Below, piece by piece: positions 14,691 through 22,992 of a DNA stretch of 51,739 nt. The first letter of the stretch is position 1. Every line of letters begins with the position of its first letter. A model generated the notes under the pieces. The model was not told where the DNA came from, searched no databases, and was given only the letters and a program-made list of their open reading frames with translations. This DNA is from Clostridiales bacterium (lineage in GTDB: Bacteria; Bacillota; Clostridia; Oscillospirales; Butyricicoccaceae): contig JAHZFK010000002.1 of NCBI GenBank assembly GCA_019421385.1, positions 41,811 through 93,549 on the forward strand. Reading direction: 5' to 3'. Position numbers and translations under genes: made by a program.

Positions 14691-17252
14691 ATGAAACGAT
14701 TAGTCATCGGTATTCTGGCGCATGTGGATGCGGGGAAGACAACGCTGTCGGAAGCGTTGCTGTATTTGACGGGCGCGCTGAAAAAACTGGGACGGGTAGA
14801 CCATCAAAATGCCTTTTTAGACACGTTTGCAATTGAGCGGGAACGGGGCATCACGGTTTTTTCCAAACAAGCGGAGCTGTCGCTGCCGACCGTTGCGGTG
14901 ACGCTGCTGGACACGCCGGGACACGTGGATTTTTCTGCGGAGATGGAGCGCACGCTGCAAGTGCTGGACTATGCGGTTCTGGTCATCAGTGGAACGGACG
15001 GCGTGCAGGCGCATACGCAGACGCTGTGGCGGCTGCTGAAGCGCCATCATGTGCCGACATTTCTTTTTATCAATAAAATGGATATCCATCCGGACGCACG
15101 GACGGCGCGCATGGCCGAGCTGAAAAAGCGTTTGGGGGATGGATGTATCGCGTTTGACCAGCCGGATACCATGGCGGAAGAGATTGCCATGTGCGATGAG
15201 ACGCTGCTCGAGCGGTATCTGGAAACGGGATGCGTGGAATCCGAGGATATCGCTTCTCTGATTCGTGCGCGCAAGGTATTTCCGTGCTATTTTGGTTCTG
15301 CGCTTCGGCTGGAGGGTGTGCAGGCGCTGCTCGATGGGCTGGAGCACTATACACAGCAGCCGCAGTATGACAGCGCATTCGGTGCGCAGGTGTTCAAAAT
15401 TACGCGCGACGGACAGGGCAACCGCTTGTCGCACCTCAAGATCACAGGCGGCACGCTGGCCGTACGTGCGTTGCTGTCCGGCGAAGAGGACGGCGGCTGG
15501 CAGGAAAAGGTCAACCAGATCCGGGTGTACTCGGGCGAGAAGTTTCAGACGGCTGAACAGGCAGAAAGCGGCATGGTCTGTGCCGTGACCGGTCTGACGC
15601 ATACCAGACCCGGCATGGGGCTGGGCAGTGCGGCGGGTGCGCTGCCGCCGGTGCTGGAACCGGTTCTGGGATATCGGGTGCAGTTTCCGGACAAATATGA
15701 CGCGCATACCATGCTCAAAAATTTGCGTTTGCTGGAAGAGGAAGATCCTCAGCTGCGCGTGGTCTGGAATGAGCGTTTGGGTGAAATTCATTTGCAGCTC
15801 ATGGGTGAGGTGCAGTTGGAGATCCTGTCCCGCGTGATTGCGGAACGATTTGGTGTTCTGGTCACCTTTGATGAAGGCAATATCGTTTATAAAGAGACTA
15901 TCACTACACCTGCGGTCGGTATCGGTCACTTTGAGCCGCTGCGCCATTATGCGGAGGCGCATCTGCTGCTGGAGCCGGGTGAGCGCGGCAGTGGTTTGCA
16001 GTTTGTCACGGCTTGTCCAACGGATACACTGGATCTCAACTGGCAGCGCCTGATTTTGACGCATCTTGCGGAAAAAACGCATGTTGGTGTGCTCATCGGC
16101 GCACCGATCACCGATATGAAGATCACGTTGCTGACTGGTCGTGCGCATGTCAAGCATACAGAGGGCGGCGATTTCCGCGAAGCAACCTACCGCGCAGTGC
16201 GCAACGGTCTGATGCAGGCGGAAAGCATACTGCTCGAACCGTATTACGCCTTTGAGTTGACGCTGCCGGAAGAATGCGTGGGTCGGGCGATGAACGATAT
16301 TCAGCGCATGGAGGGCACATTTGAGCCGCCTGAGCCGCAGGAGGAAGGCGTGCTGCTGACCGGCACAGCGCCGGTTTCCACGATGCGCAATTACTGGACG
16401 GATGTTGCGGCCTATACCAAGGGACGTGGGCGGCTGGTGTGCACACCGGACGGCTATGCACCCTGCCATAACGCCGCAGAGGTAGTGGAGCAAATCGGGT
16501 ATCAGCCTGAGCACGATACCGAAAATCCGCCGGATTCTGTATTTTGTTCGCATGGCGCGGGCTATGTCGTCAAATGGGACGAGGTGCGTGCGCATGCGCA
16601 TATGGATGCAGGTGTTTGCTTGCAGCCGGAGAAAGAAGAGCCAACGCCTCAGCCGGTACGCCGCGCGGCGGCATCCTCCGGCTCGGATGATGATAAAGAG
16701 TTGCGCGCGCTGTTTGAGCGAACGTATGGTCCGATTCGTGACCGCGGCTTTGAAGCTTTTCAGCAGAGCCGCAAAAAAGCGGAAACGATCGAGCAATTAT
16801 ATGTTACCCGTATTCGCGCAGACGATTATCTGCTGGTCGATGGATATAATATTATTTTTGCATGGGATGAACTGCGCAGCATGGCGGCTGCGGATATCAA
16901 CGCGGCGCGGGAAGCGCTTATCAATGTGCTGAGCAATTATCAAAGTGTGCGCAAGTGCCACTTGATCGTAGTGTTTGACGCATACAAGGTAAAAGGGGGA
17001 ATGGGGTCGATCGAGAAACGGCATGGTCTGCATATCGTTTACACCAAGGAGGCGGAAACGGCAGACATGTATATTGAACAGGCATCCTATGACCTCTCCC
17101 GCAAGCACCGTGTGCGTGTTGCCACTTCGGATGGCATGGAGCAGATGATTATTCTGGGACACGGTGCGGAGCGCATTTCCGCCACGGAGCTGAAATGGGA
17201 AGTGGAGCAGGCCAGCCGGCATATTGCGGATGTGATTGCACGTTTGCAGTAG
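14691..17252 (+). CDS. TetM/EF-G-like ribosomal GTPase fused to a YacP/Rae1-like NYN nuclease
   Basis: An 853-residue two-part protein. Residues 1 to about 600 are a translational GTPase of the Tet(M)/EF-G class, with G1 AHVDAGKTT (10-18), G3 DTPGHVDF (74-81), G4 NKMD (128-131) and EF-G-like domains II to V. The tip of domain IV reads TGRAHVKHTEGGDF rather than the Tet(M) tip motif SPVSTPADF, so tetracycline resistance is doubtful. After a charged linker (about 640-700), residues 710-853 are an NYN/PIN-type RNase domain like B. subtilis YacP (Rae1), with acidic positions D717 (LLVDGYNI), D763 (VFDAYK), E787/D792 and D814 (ATSDGME). Rae1 is known to cut mRNA in the ribosomal A site. I infer a ribosome-directed nuclease whose delivery is GTPase-linked. 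AGAAGGAA precedes the ATG. Confidence 0.88.
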   Translation: MKRLVIGILAHVDAGKTTLSEALLYLTGALKKLGRVDHQNAFLDTFAIERERGITVFSKQAELSLPTVAVTLLDTPGHVDFSAEMERTLQVLDYAVLVISGTDGVQAHTQTLWRLLKRHHVPTFLFINKMDIHPDARTARMAELKKRLGDGCIAFDQPDTMAEEIAMCDETLLERYLETGCVESEDIASLIRARKVFPCYFGSALRLEGVQALLDGLEHYTQQPQYDSAFGAQVFKITRDGQGNRLSHLKITGGTLAVRALLSGEEDGGWQEKVNQIRVYSGEKFQTAEQAESGMVCAVTGLTHTRPGMGLGSAAGALPPVLEPVLGYRVQFPDKYDAHTMLKNLRLLEEEDPQLRVVWNERLGEIHLQLMGEVQLEILSRVIAERFGVLVTFDEGNIVYKETITTPAVGIGHFEPLRHYAEAHLLLEPGERGSGLQFVTACPTDTLDLNWQRLILTHLAEKTHVGVLIGAPITDMKITLLTGRAHVKHTEGGDFREATYRAVRNGLMQAESILLEPYYAFELTLPEECVGRAMNDIQRMEGTFEPPEPQEEGVLLTGTAPVSTMRNYWTDVAAYTKGRGRLVCTPDGYAPCHNAAEVVEQIGYQPEHDTENPPDSVFCSHGAGYVVKWDEVRAHAHMDAGVCLQPEKEEPTPQPVRRAAASSGSDDDKELRALFERTYGPIRDRGFEAFQQSRKKAETIEQLYVTRIRADDYLLVDGYNIIFAWDELRSMAAADINAAREALINVLSNYQSVRKCHLIVVFDAYKVKGGMGSIEKRHGLHIVYTKEAETADMYIEQASYDLSRKHRVRVATSDGMEQMIILGHGAERISATELKWEVEQASRHIADVIARLQ

Positions 17253-17320
17253 CAATAATGGGCGGGGATGTAGAAACCATGACGGCTTTTGAGAAATGAA
17301 TGTTGCAAAGGGGTATGTCT

Positions 17321-17749
17321 ATGAAGATTTCGACAAAGGGAAGATATGCGCTTCGCCTGATGATCGATCTGGCACAGCACGATGCTGCTGGCTACATCCC
17401 GTTGCGGGATATTTCCAAAAGGCAGGAGATATCAGCCAAGTATTTGGAACAGATTGTCGTTCAGTTGTCCCGCGCAGGTTTTGTAACTTCTACGCGCGGC
17501 GCACAGGGCGGATACCAATTGGCGCGGCATCCGTCGGAATATACCGTGGGAGATATTCTGCGCATTACAGAAGGCGCTTTGGTGCCGGTGGCGTGTCTGG
17601 AGCACGATCCGGTGGAGTGCGCCCGCGCGCAGGACTGCATTACGCTGGACTTTTGGCGCGGGTTGTACGATGTGGTCAATCAGTATGTGGATTCGGTCAC
17701 GCTGGAGGAACTGGTTAACCGCGGTCAGGCGCTGGATTATTCGATTTGA
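17321..17749 (+). CDS. Rrf2-family regulator with IscR-like cysteines
   Basis: A 142-residue winged-helix regulator starting MKISTKGRYALRLM, the classic Rrf2 N-terminus, with LEQIVVQLSRAGFVTSTRGAQGGYQL as recognition helix and wing. It keeps three cysteines, C92, C100 and C106, spaced like the Fe-S ligands of IscR (C-x7-C-x5-C here), so it may bind a 2Fe-2S cluster, unlike CymR. ATG at 17321 is chosen because AAAGGGG is 7 nt upstream; ATGs at 17300 and 17315 are poorly placed. It starts 68 nt after the GTPase-nuclease gene and may be read from that transcript. No Fe-S assembly genes are nearby, so its target is unknown. Confidence 0.88.
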   Translation: MKISTKGRYALRLMIDLAQHDAAGYIPLRDISKRQEISAKYLEQIVVQLSRAGFVTSTRGAQGGYQLARHPSEYTVGDILRITEGALVPVACLEHDPVECARAQDCITLDFWRGLYDVVNQYVDSVTLEELVNRGQALDYSI

Positions 17750-17750
17750 A

Positions 17751-17786
17751 AACAAAAACGCCGGACTTTCGTCCGGCGTTTTTGTT
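17751..17786. terminator. Bidirectional terminator between the Rrf2 gene and the flippase gene
   Basis: A perfect 16-bp stem (17751-17766 with 17771-17786) with loop TTTC and A/T tracts on both sides. It serves the convergent genes on either strand. Confidence 0.9.
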
Positions 17787-17800
17787 TGAAAAGGACTTGC

Positions 17801-19219
17801 TTATGCGCGATGCAGTAGTTTTTTGACGCCGACCAGCAACTCGCGGCAGTTGAGAAGGAATACGACAGCGAACAGAAGCAGCTGCCATAGCAGCCAGAGC
17901 GGTGGTTCTAACAGCATCAATGCGCCCTGCACACACAGCAGAAACACCGTGCAGCCCAGCCGCTTTTTGTTCCAGCGCACTGGCATGAAGCGGCGGCTGT
18001 CCACAGCACGATATAGGAACAGGACGACATAGCTGATGAGTGTTGCCGCCGCCGCACCCATGCCGCCATAGCGCGGAATGAGGAGCGCATTGAGCGAAAT
18101 GTTGACGACTGCGGAAAACGCGGTGGATAGAAACGAGGGAATGGTGCGTTTCTCCAGCAGATAGACGCTCTTCTGAAAGCTCGACAGACAGTTGAAGCCT
18201 GCGCCGACTGCAAGCACCGGGATGAATGTCCAGCCGATATAGTAGCTGGGCACAGCCAGTACGGTGATGGCGAGCTTGGCGCACATGATACCGCCGGACG
18301 CAATGATGAACACGATTGAACTGTATGTGTTGCCGACGTTGGAGAAAAACTGGATTTGTTCTTCTCGTGAGTTATTGTTGACAATGGAAATTTGCCATGC
18401 ATCGACGAAAATCGAGGCGACCAGTGCAATGAGTGTTGGCACGCGATAGGCAATGGAGTAAATCGCGCTGACCGAGGTATCCTGCATAGCAGCGAGGAAC
18501 GCCTGATCGGAAAAGCCGATGATATAAACCAGAATGGCATCCGGCACAAGCGGTAACGAATAGGCAAGCATACTGCGCCACAAATAAAAATTGGGCTTAT
18601 GCAGTCGGATATACTTCCATAGGCTTGCGATCAGGAACAGGCAGATGGTTGAAAGCGCATCCGCGCAGATGATGGAAAATACATAGCCGAAGATGTTCCA
18701 TTTGAATACCGTCAGGTACAGGATGTTCAGCAGGATGGTGACAAAGGTGCGGAAGATGCCGTCCACGGCATATAGGCGCACATAACCCAGCGCGCGGATG
18801 AACTGGCTGCAAGCGTTTTGCGTGCAGGAAGTCAGCACATACAGATAAATCAGCCACTGGTATTCCAGCAGAGAGCCGGTCGCACCGGTCGAAGTGTTAT
18901 AGTGCACCAGACCGAGCAGCGGATGGAACGGCAGCGCGATGAGAAAGCCGCACAGGATGGTCGCAAGGCCGATGGTGAACACATCGCTTTTGCGGCGGCG
19001 GCGTTCCAGACCGTATCGGATGATCGCCTGCCCGATAGAAAGCGAAACGACCGGATAGAGAATGCTTGTCGTTTTGATGATCAGATCGGCAACGCCCATC
19101 TCGTCCGTCGTCATCATGCCGGTATAGAAACGCAGCATCAGGATAACGAGGATCTTGGAGCTGAATGTGCCGATGGCAAAAATAAAGGTGTTGCTTAAAA
19201 GACGCTTATATTGATTCAT
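17801..19219 (-). CDS. Polysaccharide flippase (Wzx/MOP superfamily)
   Basis: A 472-residue multi-span membrane protein, starting MNQYKRLLSNTFIFAIGTFSS and ending in a short basic tail. By eye it has 12-14 hydrophobic segments. LEKRTIPSFLSTAFSAVVN and the Gly/Ala-rich PRYGGMGAAAATLISY are typical of oligosaccharide flippases in the MATE/MOP group. These move lipid-linked sugar units across the membrane for capsule or wall polymers. Its ATG directly follows the TAA of the PAP2 gene (TAAATG), so the two are coupled. No glycosyltransferase cluster surrounds it, so the substrate is unknown. Confidence 0.85.
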   Translation of the reverse strand: MNQYKRLLSNTFIFAIGTFSSKILVILMLRFYTGMMTTDEMGVADLIIKTTSILYPVVSLSIGQAIIRYGLERRRRKSDVFTIGLATILCGFLIALPFHPLLGLVHYNTSTGATGSLLEYQWLIYLYVLTSCTQNACSQFIRALGYVRLYAVDGIFRTFVTILLNILYLTVFKWNIFGYVFSIICADALSTICLFLIASLWKYIRLHKPNFYLWRSMLAYSLPLVPDAILVYIIGFSDQAFLAAMQDTSVSAIYSIAYRVPTLIALVASIFVDAWQISIVNNNSREEQIQFFSNVGNTYSSIVFIIASGGIMCAKLAITVLAVPSYYIGWTFIPVLAVGAGFNCLSSFQKSVYLLEKRTIPSFLSTAFSAVVNISLNALLIPRYGGMGAAAATLISYVVLFLYRAVDSRRFMPVRWNKKRLGCTVFLLCVQGALMLLEPPLWLLWQLLLFAVVFLLNCRELLVGVKKLLHRA

Positions 19220-19792
19220 TTAAGCACCCTTTCTCAGCCGGATGGTATGGATGCGGTCGGTGACGCGGTCGGTCAGCCACGCGGCGATCAAACCGCAGAC
19301 AATGCCGATCAACATGCCGGCCAGCACGTCGGTCGGATAGTGCACGCTGGCGTACAGACGGGAAAAGCCGATCAGCGCGGCCAGAATATAGGCAAACATG
19401 CCGGATTTGCGGTGGAAAAAGCACAGTGCTGTTGCTGCCGCAAAGGAGGACAGCGTGTGGCCGGACGGGAAAGACCATTGATCGCCCGGATCGAGCAGGG
19501 CGGTCAGTTCCGGATGCGTCACAAAAGGACGGGGACGCATGATCCATTCTTTCAGCCATACGTTGCCGATGAGTAGGCCAATCACCAGCGCCACCAGTAT
19601 CGCCGCACCCGCCCGCCGTGTTTTTCGGAAGCACAGCAAAGCGATGGCCAGCGCGATCCACACGGCGCCGGCGTTTCCAATCAGCGAAAAGAATTTCCAG
19701 AACAGATCAGATGCGCCGCCGCGCAGATGGGTCGAAATCTCATACAGAATATCAAAATCAAATGACCGGATGATGTCAAGCAGTACCTCCAA
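19220..19792 (-). CDS. PAP2-family membrane phosphatase
   Basis: 190 residues with several membrane spans and the three PAP2 phosphatase motifs: KEWIMRPRP, PSGHT and SRLYASVHYPTD. The catalytic residues are the motif His pair and the Arg of the RP motif. Likely substrates are lipid diphosphates such as undecaprenyl diphosphate (a BcrC-type role) or phosphatidyl-glycerol phosphate; the sequence alone does not decide. The start is TTG at 19792 with AAGGAG 8 nt upstream. It lies 22 nt after the symporter gene and abuts the flippase, which favours a lipid-carrier role. Confidence 0.9.
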   Translation of the reverse strand: MEVLLDIIRSFDFDILYEISTHLRGGASDLFWKFFSLIGNAGAVWIALAIALLCFRKTRRAGAAILVALVIGLLIGNVWLKEWIMRPRPFVTHPELTALLDPGDQWSFPSGHTLSSFAAATALCFFHRKSGMFAYILAALIGFSRLYASVHYPTDVLAGMLIGIVCGLIAAWLTDRVTDRIHTIRLRKGA

Positions 19793-19814
19793 AGCAGGCG
19801 CTCCTTTCTGTCAA

Positions 19815-21011
19815 TCAGTAAGCGTTTTTTTCGCTGCTGGTGCGATCGATCCGATCGACGATCAACGCAATCGCCTGATCGCCGGTGACGTTGGTCGCGG
19901 TGCCGAAGCTGTCCTGCGAGAAGTGCAGCGCGATGATCAGCTGCTGCATGGGGTCGGTAAAGCCGAGCATAGAGGTGATCAGACCGAGCGCTGCCATGAC
20001 GCCGCCGCCGGGTACGCCCGGAGCCGCTACCATAGTCACGCCGAGCATCATGATAAAAGGCGCAAACATGGCGAGCGTCGGCGTCAGGCCGCTGGCAATC
20101 ATAATACCCATCGAGCCGAGCACCAGACAGATCGTGTCGCCGTTGAGGTTGATGGTGGCGCACAACGGCACGACAAAGTCGGCTACGTCCTCGTTGACAT
20201 CATTATTATACGCACAGTTCAGTGCAACCGGAATGGTTGAAGCCGAAGACTGTGTGCCCAGTGCGGTAAAATAGGCGGGCGCAACATTCTTGATGCTTTT
20301 AAAGTGGTTCTTGCGGCAGATGACACTGGCAAGTCCGAACTGCGAAAGGATATACAACAGCTGCAGCACGATGATGATGCCGTACAGGGAGGCAAACATC
20401 TTGATCGTTGCAAACAGACGGCCTTCCGCAGCAATGTTACAGAACAGGCCCGCGATGTGAACCGGAATCAGCGGGATGATGATGTGCTTGAGCACACCGG
20501 ATACGATGCGCTGCAGGTCGCGGCATACATCCAGCAGGGAGGAACCGCGCAGGTTCGCCATGCCGATGCCGAGCACAAACGAAAGCACCAGCGCAGTCAT
20601 GACACCGAAGATCGGCTGGATCTCAATCGTGAAGAACGGCTGGAACGCGTTGCTTTCCAACACATCGCCCGTGATGGGCTGAATCAGCGAGGGCAGTACC
20701 GCCTTGCCGATCAGGAAGGTCAGAAAACCGGAGACAACCGTCGTGCCGTAAGCCAGCAGAAGGGTCATGCCGAACAGGCGGTTGGCCTTTTTGCCCAGCT
20801 CCGCCATGCCCACCGTGATGAAGGAGAGGATGATCAGCGGGATCATGAAAGACAGGAAGGTGGAAAACAGAGAGGTAAACGTGGCGAACAGGCGCACGAC
20901 GGCGATAAATGCGGTGGAATCCGCAATGCCGAACCAGCCGTCGCACAGGCCGATCAGCGTACCGGCGATGATGCCGATAATCAGGCGAATAAGCAATCCG
21001 AGTTGTTTCAC
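19815..21011 (-). CDS. Dicarboxylate/amino acid:cation symporter (DAACS family)
   Basis: A 398-residue transporter of the GltP/SstT class. Recognisable parts are FSTFLSFMIPLIILSF, the Ser-rich re-entrant loop TALGTQSSASTIPVAL (HP1), the NxxGD-type motif NLNGDTICL and the Gly/Pro-rich GVPGGGVMAALG (HP2), with NVTGDQA near the C-terminus. It probably imports an amino acid such as serine, threonine, aspartate or glutamate with Na+ or H+. It is first of a three-gene minus-strand operon with PAP2 and flippase genes, with its own promoter at 21048-21076. GAGGAG precedes the ATG. Confidence 0.92.
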   Translation of the reverse strand: MKQLGLLIRLIIGIIAGTLIGLCDGWFGIADSTAFIAVVRLFATFTSLFSTFLSFMIPLIILSFITVGMAELGKKANRLFGMTLLLAYGTTVVSGFLTFLIGKAVLPSLIQPITGDVLESNAFQPFFTIEIQPIFGVMTALVLSFVLGIGMANLRGSSLLDVCRDLQRIVSGVLKHIIIPLIPVHIAGLFCNIAAEGRLFATIKMFASLYGIIIVLQLLYILSQFGLASVICRKNHFKSIKNVAPAYFTALGTQSSASTIPVALNCAYNNDVNEDVADFVVPLCATINLNGDTICLVLGSMGIMIASGLTPTLAMFAPFIMMLGVTMVAAPGVPGGGVMAALGLITSMLGFTDPMQQLIIALHFSQDSFGTATNVTGDQAIALIVDRIDRTSSEKNAY

Positions 21012-21047
21012 GTCAATTTTCTCCTCTTTTTTTACAGTATCACTATT

Positions 21048-21076
21048 ACTATACCAGATTACTGCCTTATTCGCAA
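21048..21076 (-). promoter_or_regulatory. Promoter of the symporter operon
   Basis: TTGCGA (21071-21076) and TATAGT (21048-21053) on the minus strand with a 17-nt spacer, about 35 nt upstream of the symporter start and divergent from the leu promoter. Confidence 0.7.
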
Positions 21077-21112
21077 GTCAGGACGTCTGCTGGGAAAAAA
21101 TTAAAATACCCC

Positions 21113-21144
21113 TTGACAACCGCGAGGGCAAAGGCTAATATAAT
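21113..21144 (+). promoter_or_regulatory. Promoter of the leu operon
   Basis: A perfect TTGACA at 21113-21118. With a 17-nt spacer the -10 box is TAATAT (21136-21141); an overlapping TATAAT (21139-21144) would need a 20-nt spacer. The T-box leader starts just downstream. Confidence 0.75.
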
Positions 21145-21149
21145 AGCAT

Positions 21150-21423
21150 ATTGCAAAAGGTGATGAACGGGTAAAGTAATCGCATCCCTGTCCGCAGAGA
21201 GCTGTCGGTTGGTGTAAGGCAGCGTCAGGAAACGATGAAACTCGCCCGGGAGCGGTCCGCTGAAAGCCGTCCGGCCGGTAGGAGGGAACGGATGCCCACC
21301 GTTACAGGGGCGGCGTATTGTTAGATGCGCGATGAGGGGCCGTATTTTATGCGGCAACAAGAGTGGTACCGCGGAGTTTATGCTTCGTCTCTTAATTTTG
21401 ATTAAGGGACGAAGCTTTTTTTG
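21150..21423 (+). promoter_or_regulatory. T-box leader (tRNA-Leu sensing) of leuACDB
   Basis: About 275 nt of structured leader. The hallmark T-box sequence AGAGTGGTACCGCGG lies at 21360-21374. Right after it is an intrinsic terminator: a 15-bp stem (21382-21396 with 21401-21415) and eight T. The 5' part can form a long stem I; the likely specifier is CTC at 21241-21243 (Leu), placed after GAAA. Uncharged tRNA-Leu would stabilise the antiterminator and allow leuA transcription, matching the genes downstream. The specifier assignment is by eye and less certain than the T-box itself. Confidence 0.92.
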
Positions 21424-21462
21424 TCCCTGTACACCCTAAGACAAGAAAGAGAGGACAAGAAA

Positions 21463-22971
21463 ATGGCAAGAACCATCCGAATTTTTGACACGACCCTGCG
21501 TGACGGCGAGCAGTCTCCCGGCTGCAGCATGAACCTGAATGAAAAAATCGAGGTTGCCAAGCAGCTGGAAGCGCTCAAGGTAGATATTATTGAAGCGGGC
21601 TTTGCTGCTTCCTCGCCCGGCGATGCCGCAGCGATCGCGGCGATCGCGGACAATGTGCACGGCTCTACTATCTGCTCGCTGGCGCGCTGCGTGGAAAAGG
21701 ATATTGACGCGGCATGGAATGCCATCCGCCGTGCGGACTCTGCCCGCATCCATACCTTCCTTGCAACGTCTCCGGTGCACATGGAATATAAGCTGAAAAT
21801 GACACCCGATGAGGTCATCGAATCGGTGGCGCACAATGTGGCCTACGCCAAGAAGTACTGCGAGGATATCGAGTTTTCGGCCGAGGATGCTTGCCGTTCC
21901 GATCTGGATTTTCTGTGCCGTGTGTTTGAAACCGCCATCAAGGCCGGCGCGACCACGCTCAATATTCCGGACACGGTCGGCTATATGATCCCTGAGGAAT
22001 ACGCCGCTCGCATCCGCTATCTGCGTGAGCACACCGAGGGTATTGAAAACGTCATTCTCTCCTGCCACATGCACAACGACCTTGGCATGGCGGTAGCCAA
22101 CTCTCTGGCTGGTGTGGAAGCCGGCATCGACCAGATCGAATGCACCATTAACGGCATCGGTGAACGCGCGGGCAACGCCTCGATGGAAGAGTGCGTCATG
22201 GCGATCAACACGCGCAAGGATCTGTTCGGTGTGCAGTGCAACATCGACACCCATCAGATCTATCGTGCCAGCCGCATGATCCAGACCATCACCGGTGTTT
22301 CGGTCGCTCCGACCAAGCCGATCGTCGGCGCGAACGCCTTTGCACATGAAGCTGGCATCCACCAGCACGGTGTCATGGCGAATAAGGAAACCTATGAGAT
22401 CATGACGCCGGAGTCGGTTGGCATTCCGAAGAATGCGATCGTGCTGGGCAAGCATTCCGGCCGACACGCGTTCGAAGACCGTCTGCGCGAGCTGGGTTAC
22501 TCGCTGGATAAGGAGAAGCTCGACAAGACCTTCGAGAAGTTCAAGGCGCTGGCCGACAAGAAAAAGGTCATCAAGGATCGCGACCTGGAAGCGCTGGTCG
22601 GTGCGGTGCCGGTTTCCGGCGAGGAGCGCTACACGCTCGACCGTTTTGTTATCAACTCCGGCAATACCATCACTTCGACCGCTGTCATCCGCGTCAAGAA
22701 GGGTGACGAGATGTTCGAGCGTGCCGCGGTTTCCGACGGCCCGATCAACGCAGCATTCCGTGCGATCAACAAGATCGTCGACAAGGATGTTGTGCTGGAG
22801 GATTATACGCTGCGTTCTATGACCGACGGCGAAGACGCGCAGGCTGAGGCAATTGCCAAGATTAGCATTGACGGCAGCGAGATCGTCACCGGCCGCGGCG
22901 TATCGACCGACGTGATCGAGGCATCTATCAAGGCCTATATCAACGGCATCAACAAGTATTTCATCGACTGA
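21463..22971 (+). CDS. leuA: 2-isopropylmalate synthase
   Basis: A 502-residue first enzyme of leucine synthesis, condensing acetyl-CoA with 2-ketoisovalerate. The TIM barrel begins IRIFDTTLRDGEQSPG, where Arg-Asp and the following Glu are active-site residues; the metal-binding HMHNDLG and GIGERAGNASMEE follow. The C-terminal roughly 120 residues form the LeuA dimer domain that normally binds the inhibitor leucine. ATG at 21463 has AGAGAGG upstream; an upstream in-frame TTG lies within the terminator T-run and is unlikely. First gene of leuACDB under the T-box. Confidence 0.97.
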   Translation: MARTIRIFDTTLRDGEQSPGCSMNLNEKIEVAKQLEALKVDIIEAGFAASSPGDAAAIAAIADNVHGSTICSLARCVEKDIDAAWNAIRRADSARIHTFLATSPVHMEYKLKMTPDEVIESVAHNVAYAKKYCEDIEFSAEDACRSDLDFLCRVFETAIKAGATTLNIPDTVGYMIPEEYAARIRYLREHTEGIENVILSCHMHNDLGMAVANSLAGVEAGIDQIECTINGIGERAGNASMEECVMAINTRKDLFGVQCNIDTHQIYRASRMIQTITGVSVAPTKPIVGANAFAHEAGIHQHGVMANKETYEIMTPESVGIPKNAIVLGKHSGRHAFEDRLRELGYSLDKEKLDKTFEKFKALADKKKVIKDRDLEALVGAVPVSGEERYTLDRFVINSGNTITSTAVIRVKKGDEMFERAAVSDGPINAAFRAINKIVDKDVVLEDYTLRSMTDGEDAQAEAIAKISIDGSEIVTGRGVSTDVIEASIKAYINGINKYFID

Positions 22972-22992
22972 GGGCAGGAGGAAACAACCGCT

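Noticed and set aside
14691..17252. Tetracycline resistance gene
   Set aside because: The GTPase part resembles Tet(M), but the domain IV tip has TGRAHVKHTEGGDF instead of the drug-site motif, and a nuclease domain is attached. Context shows no mobile element.
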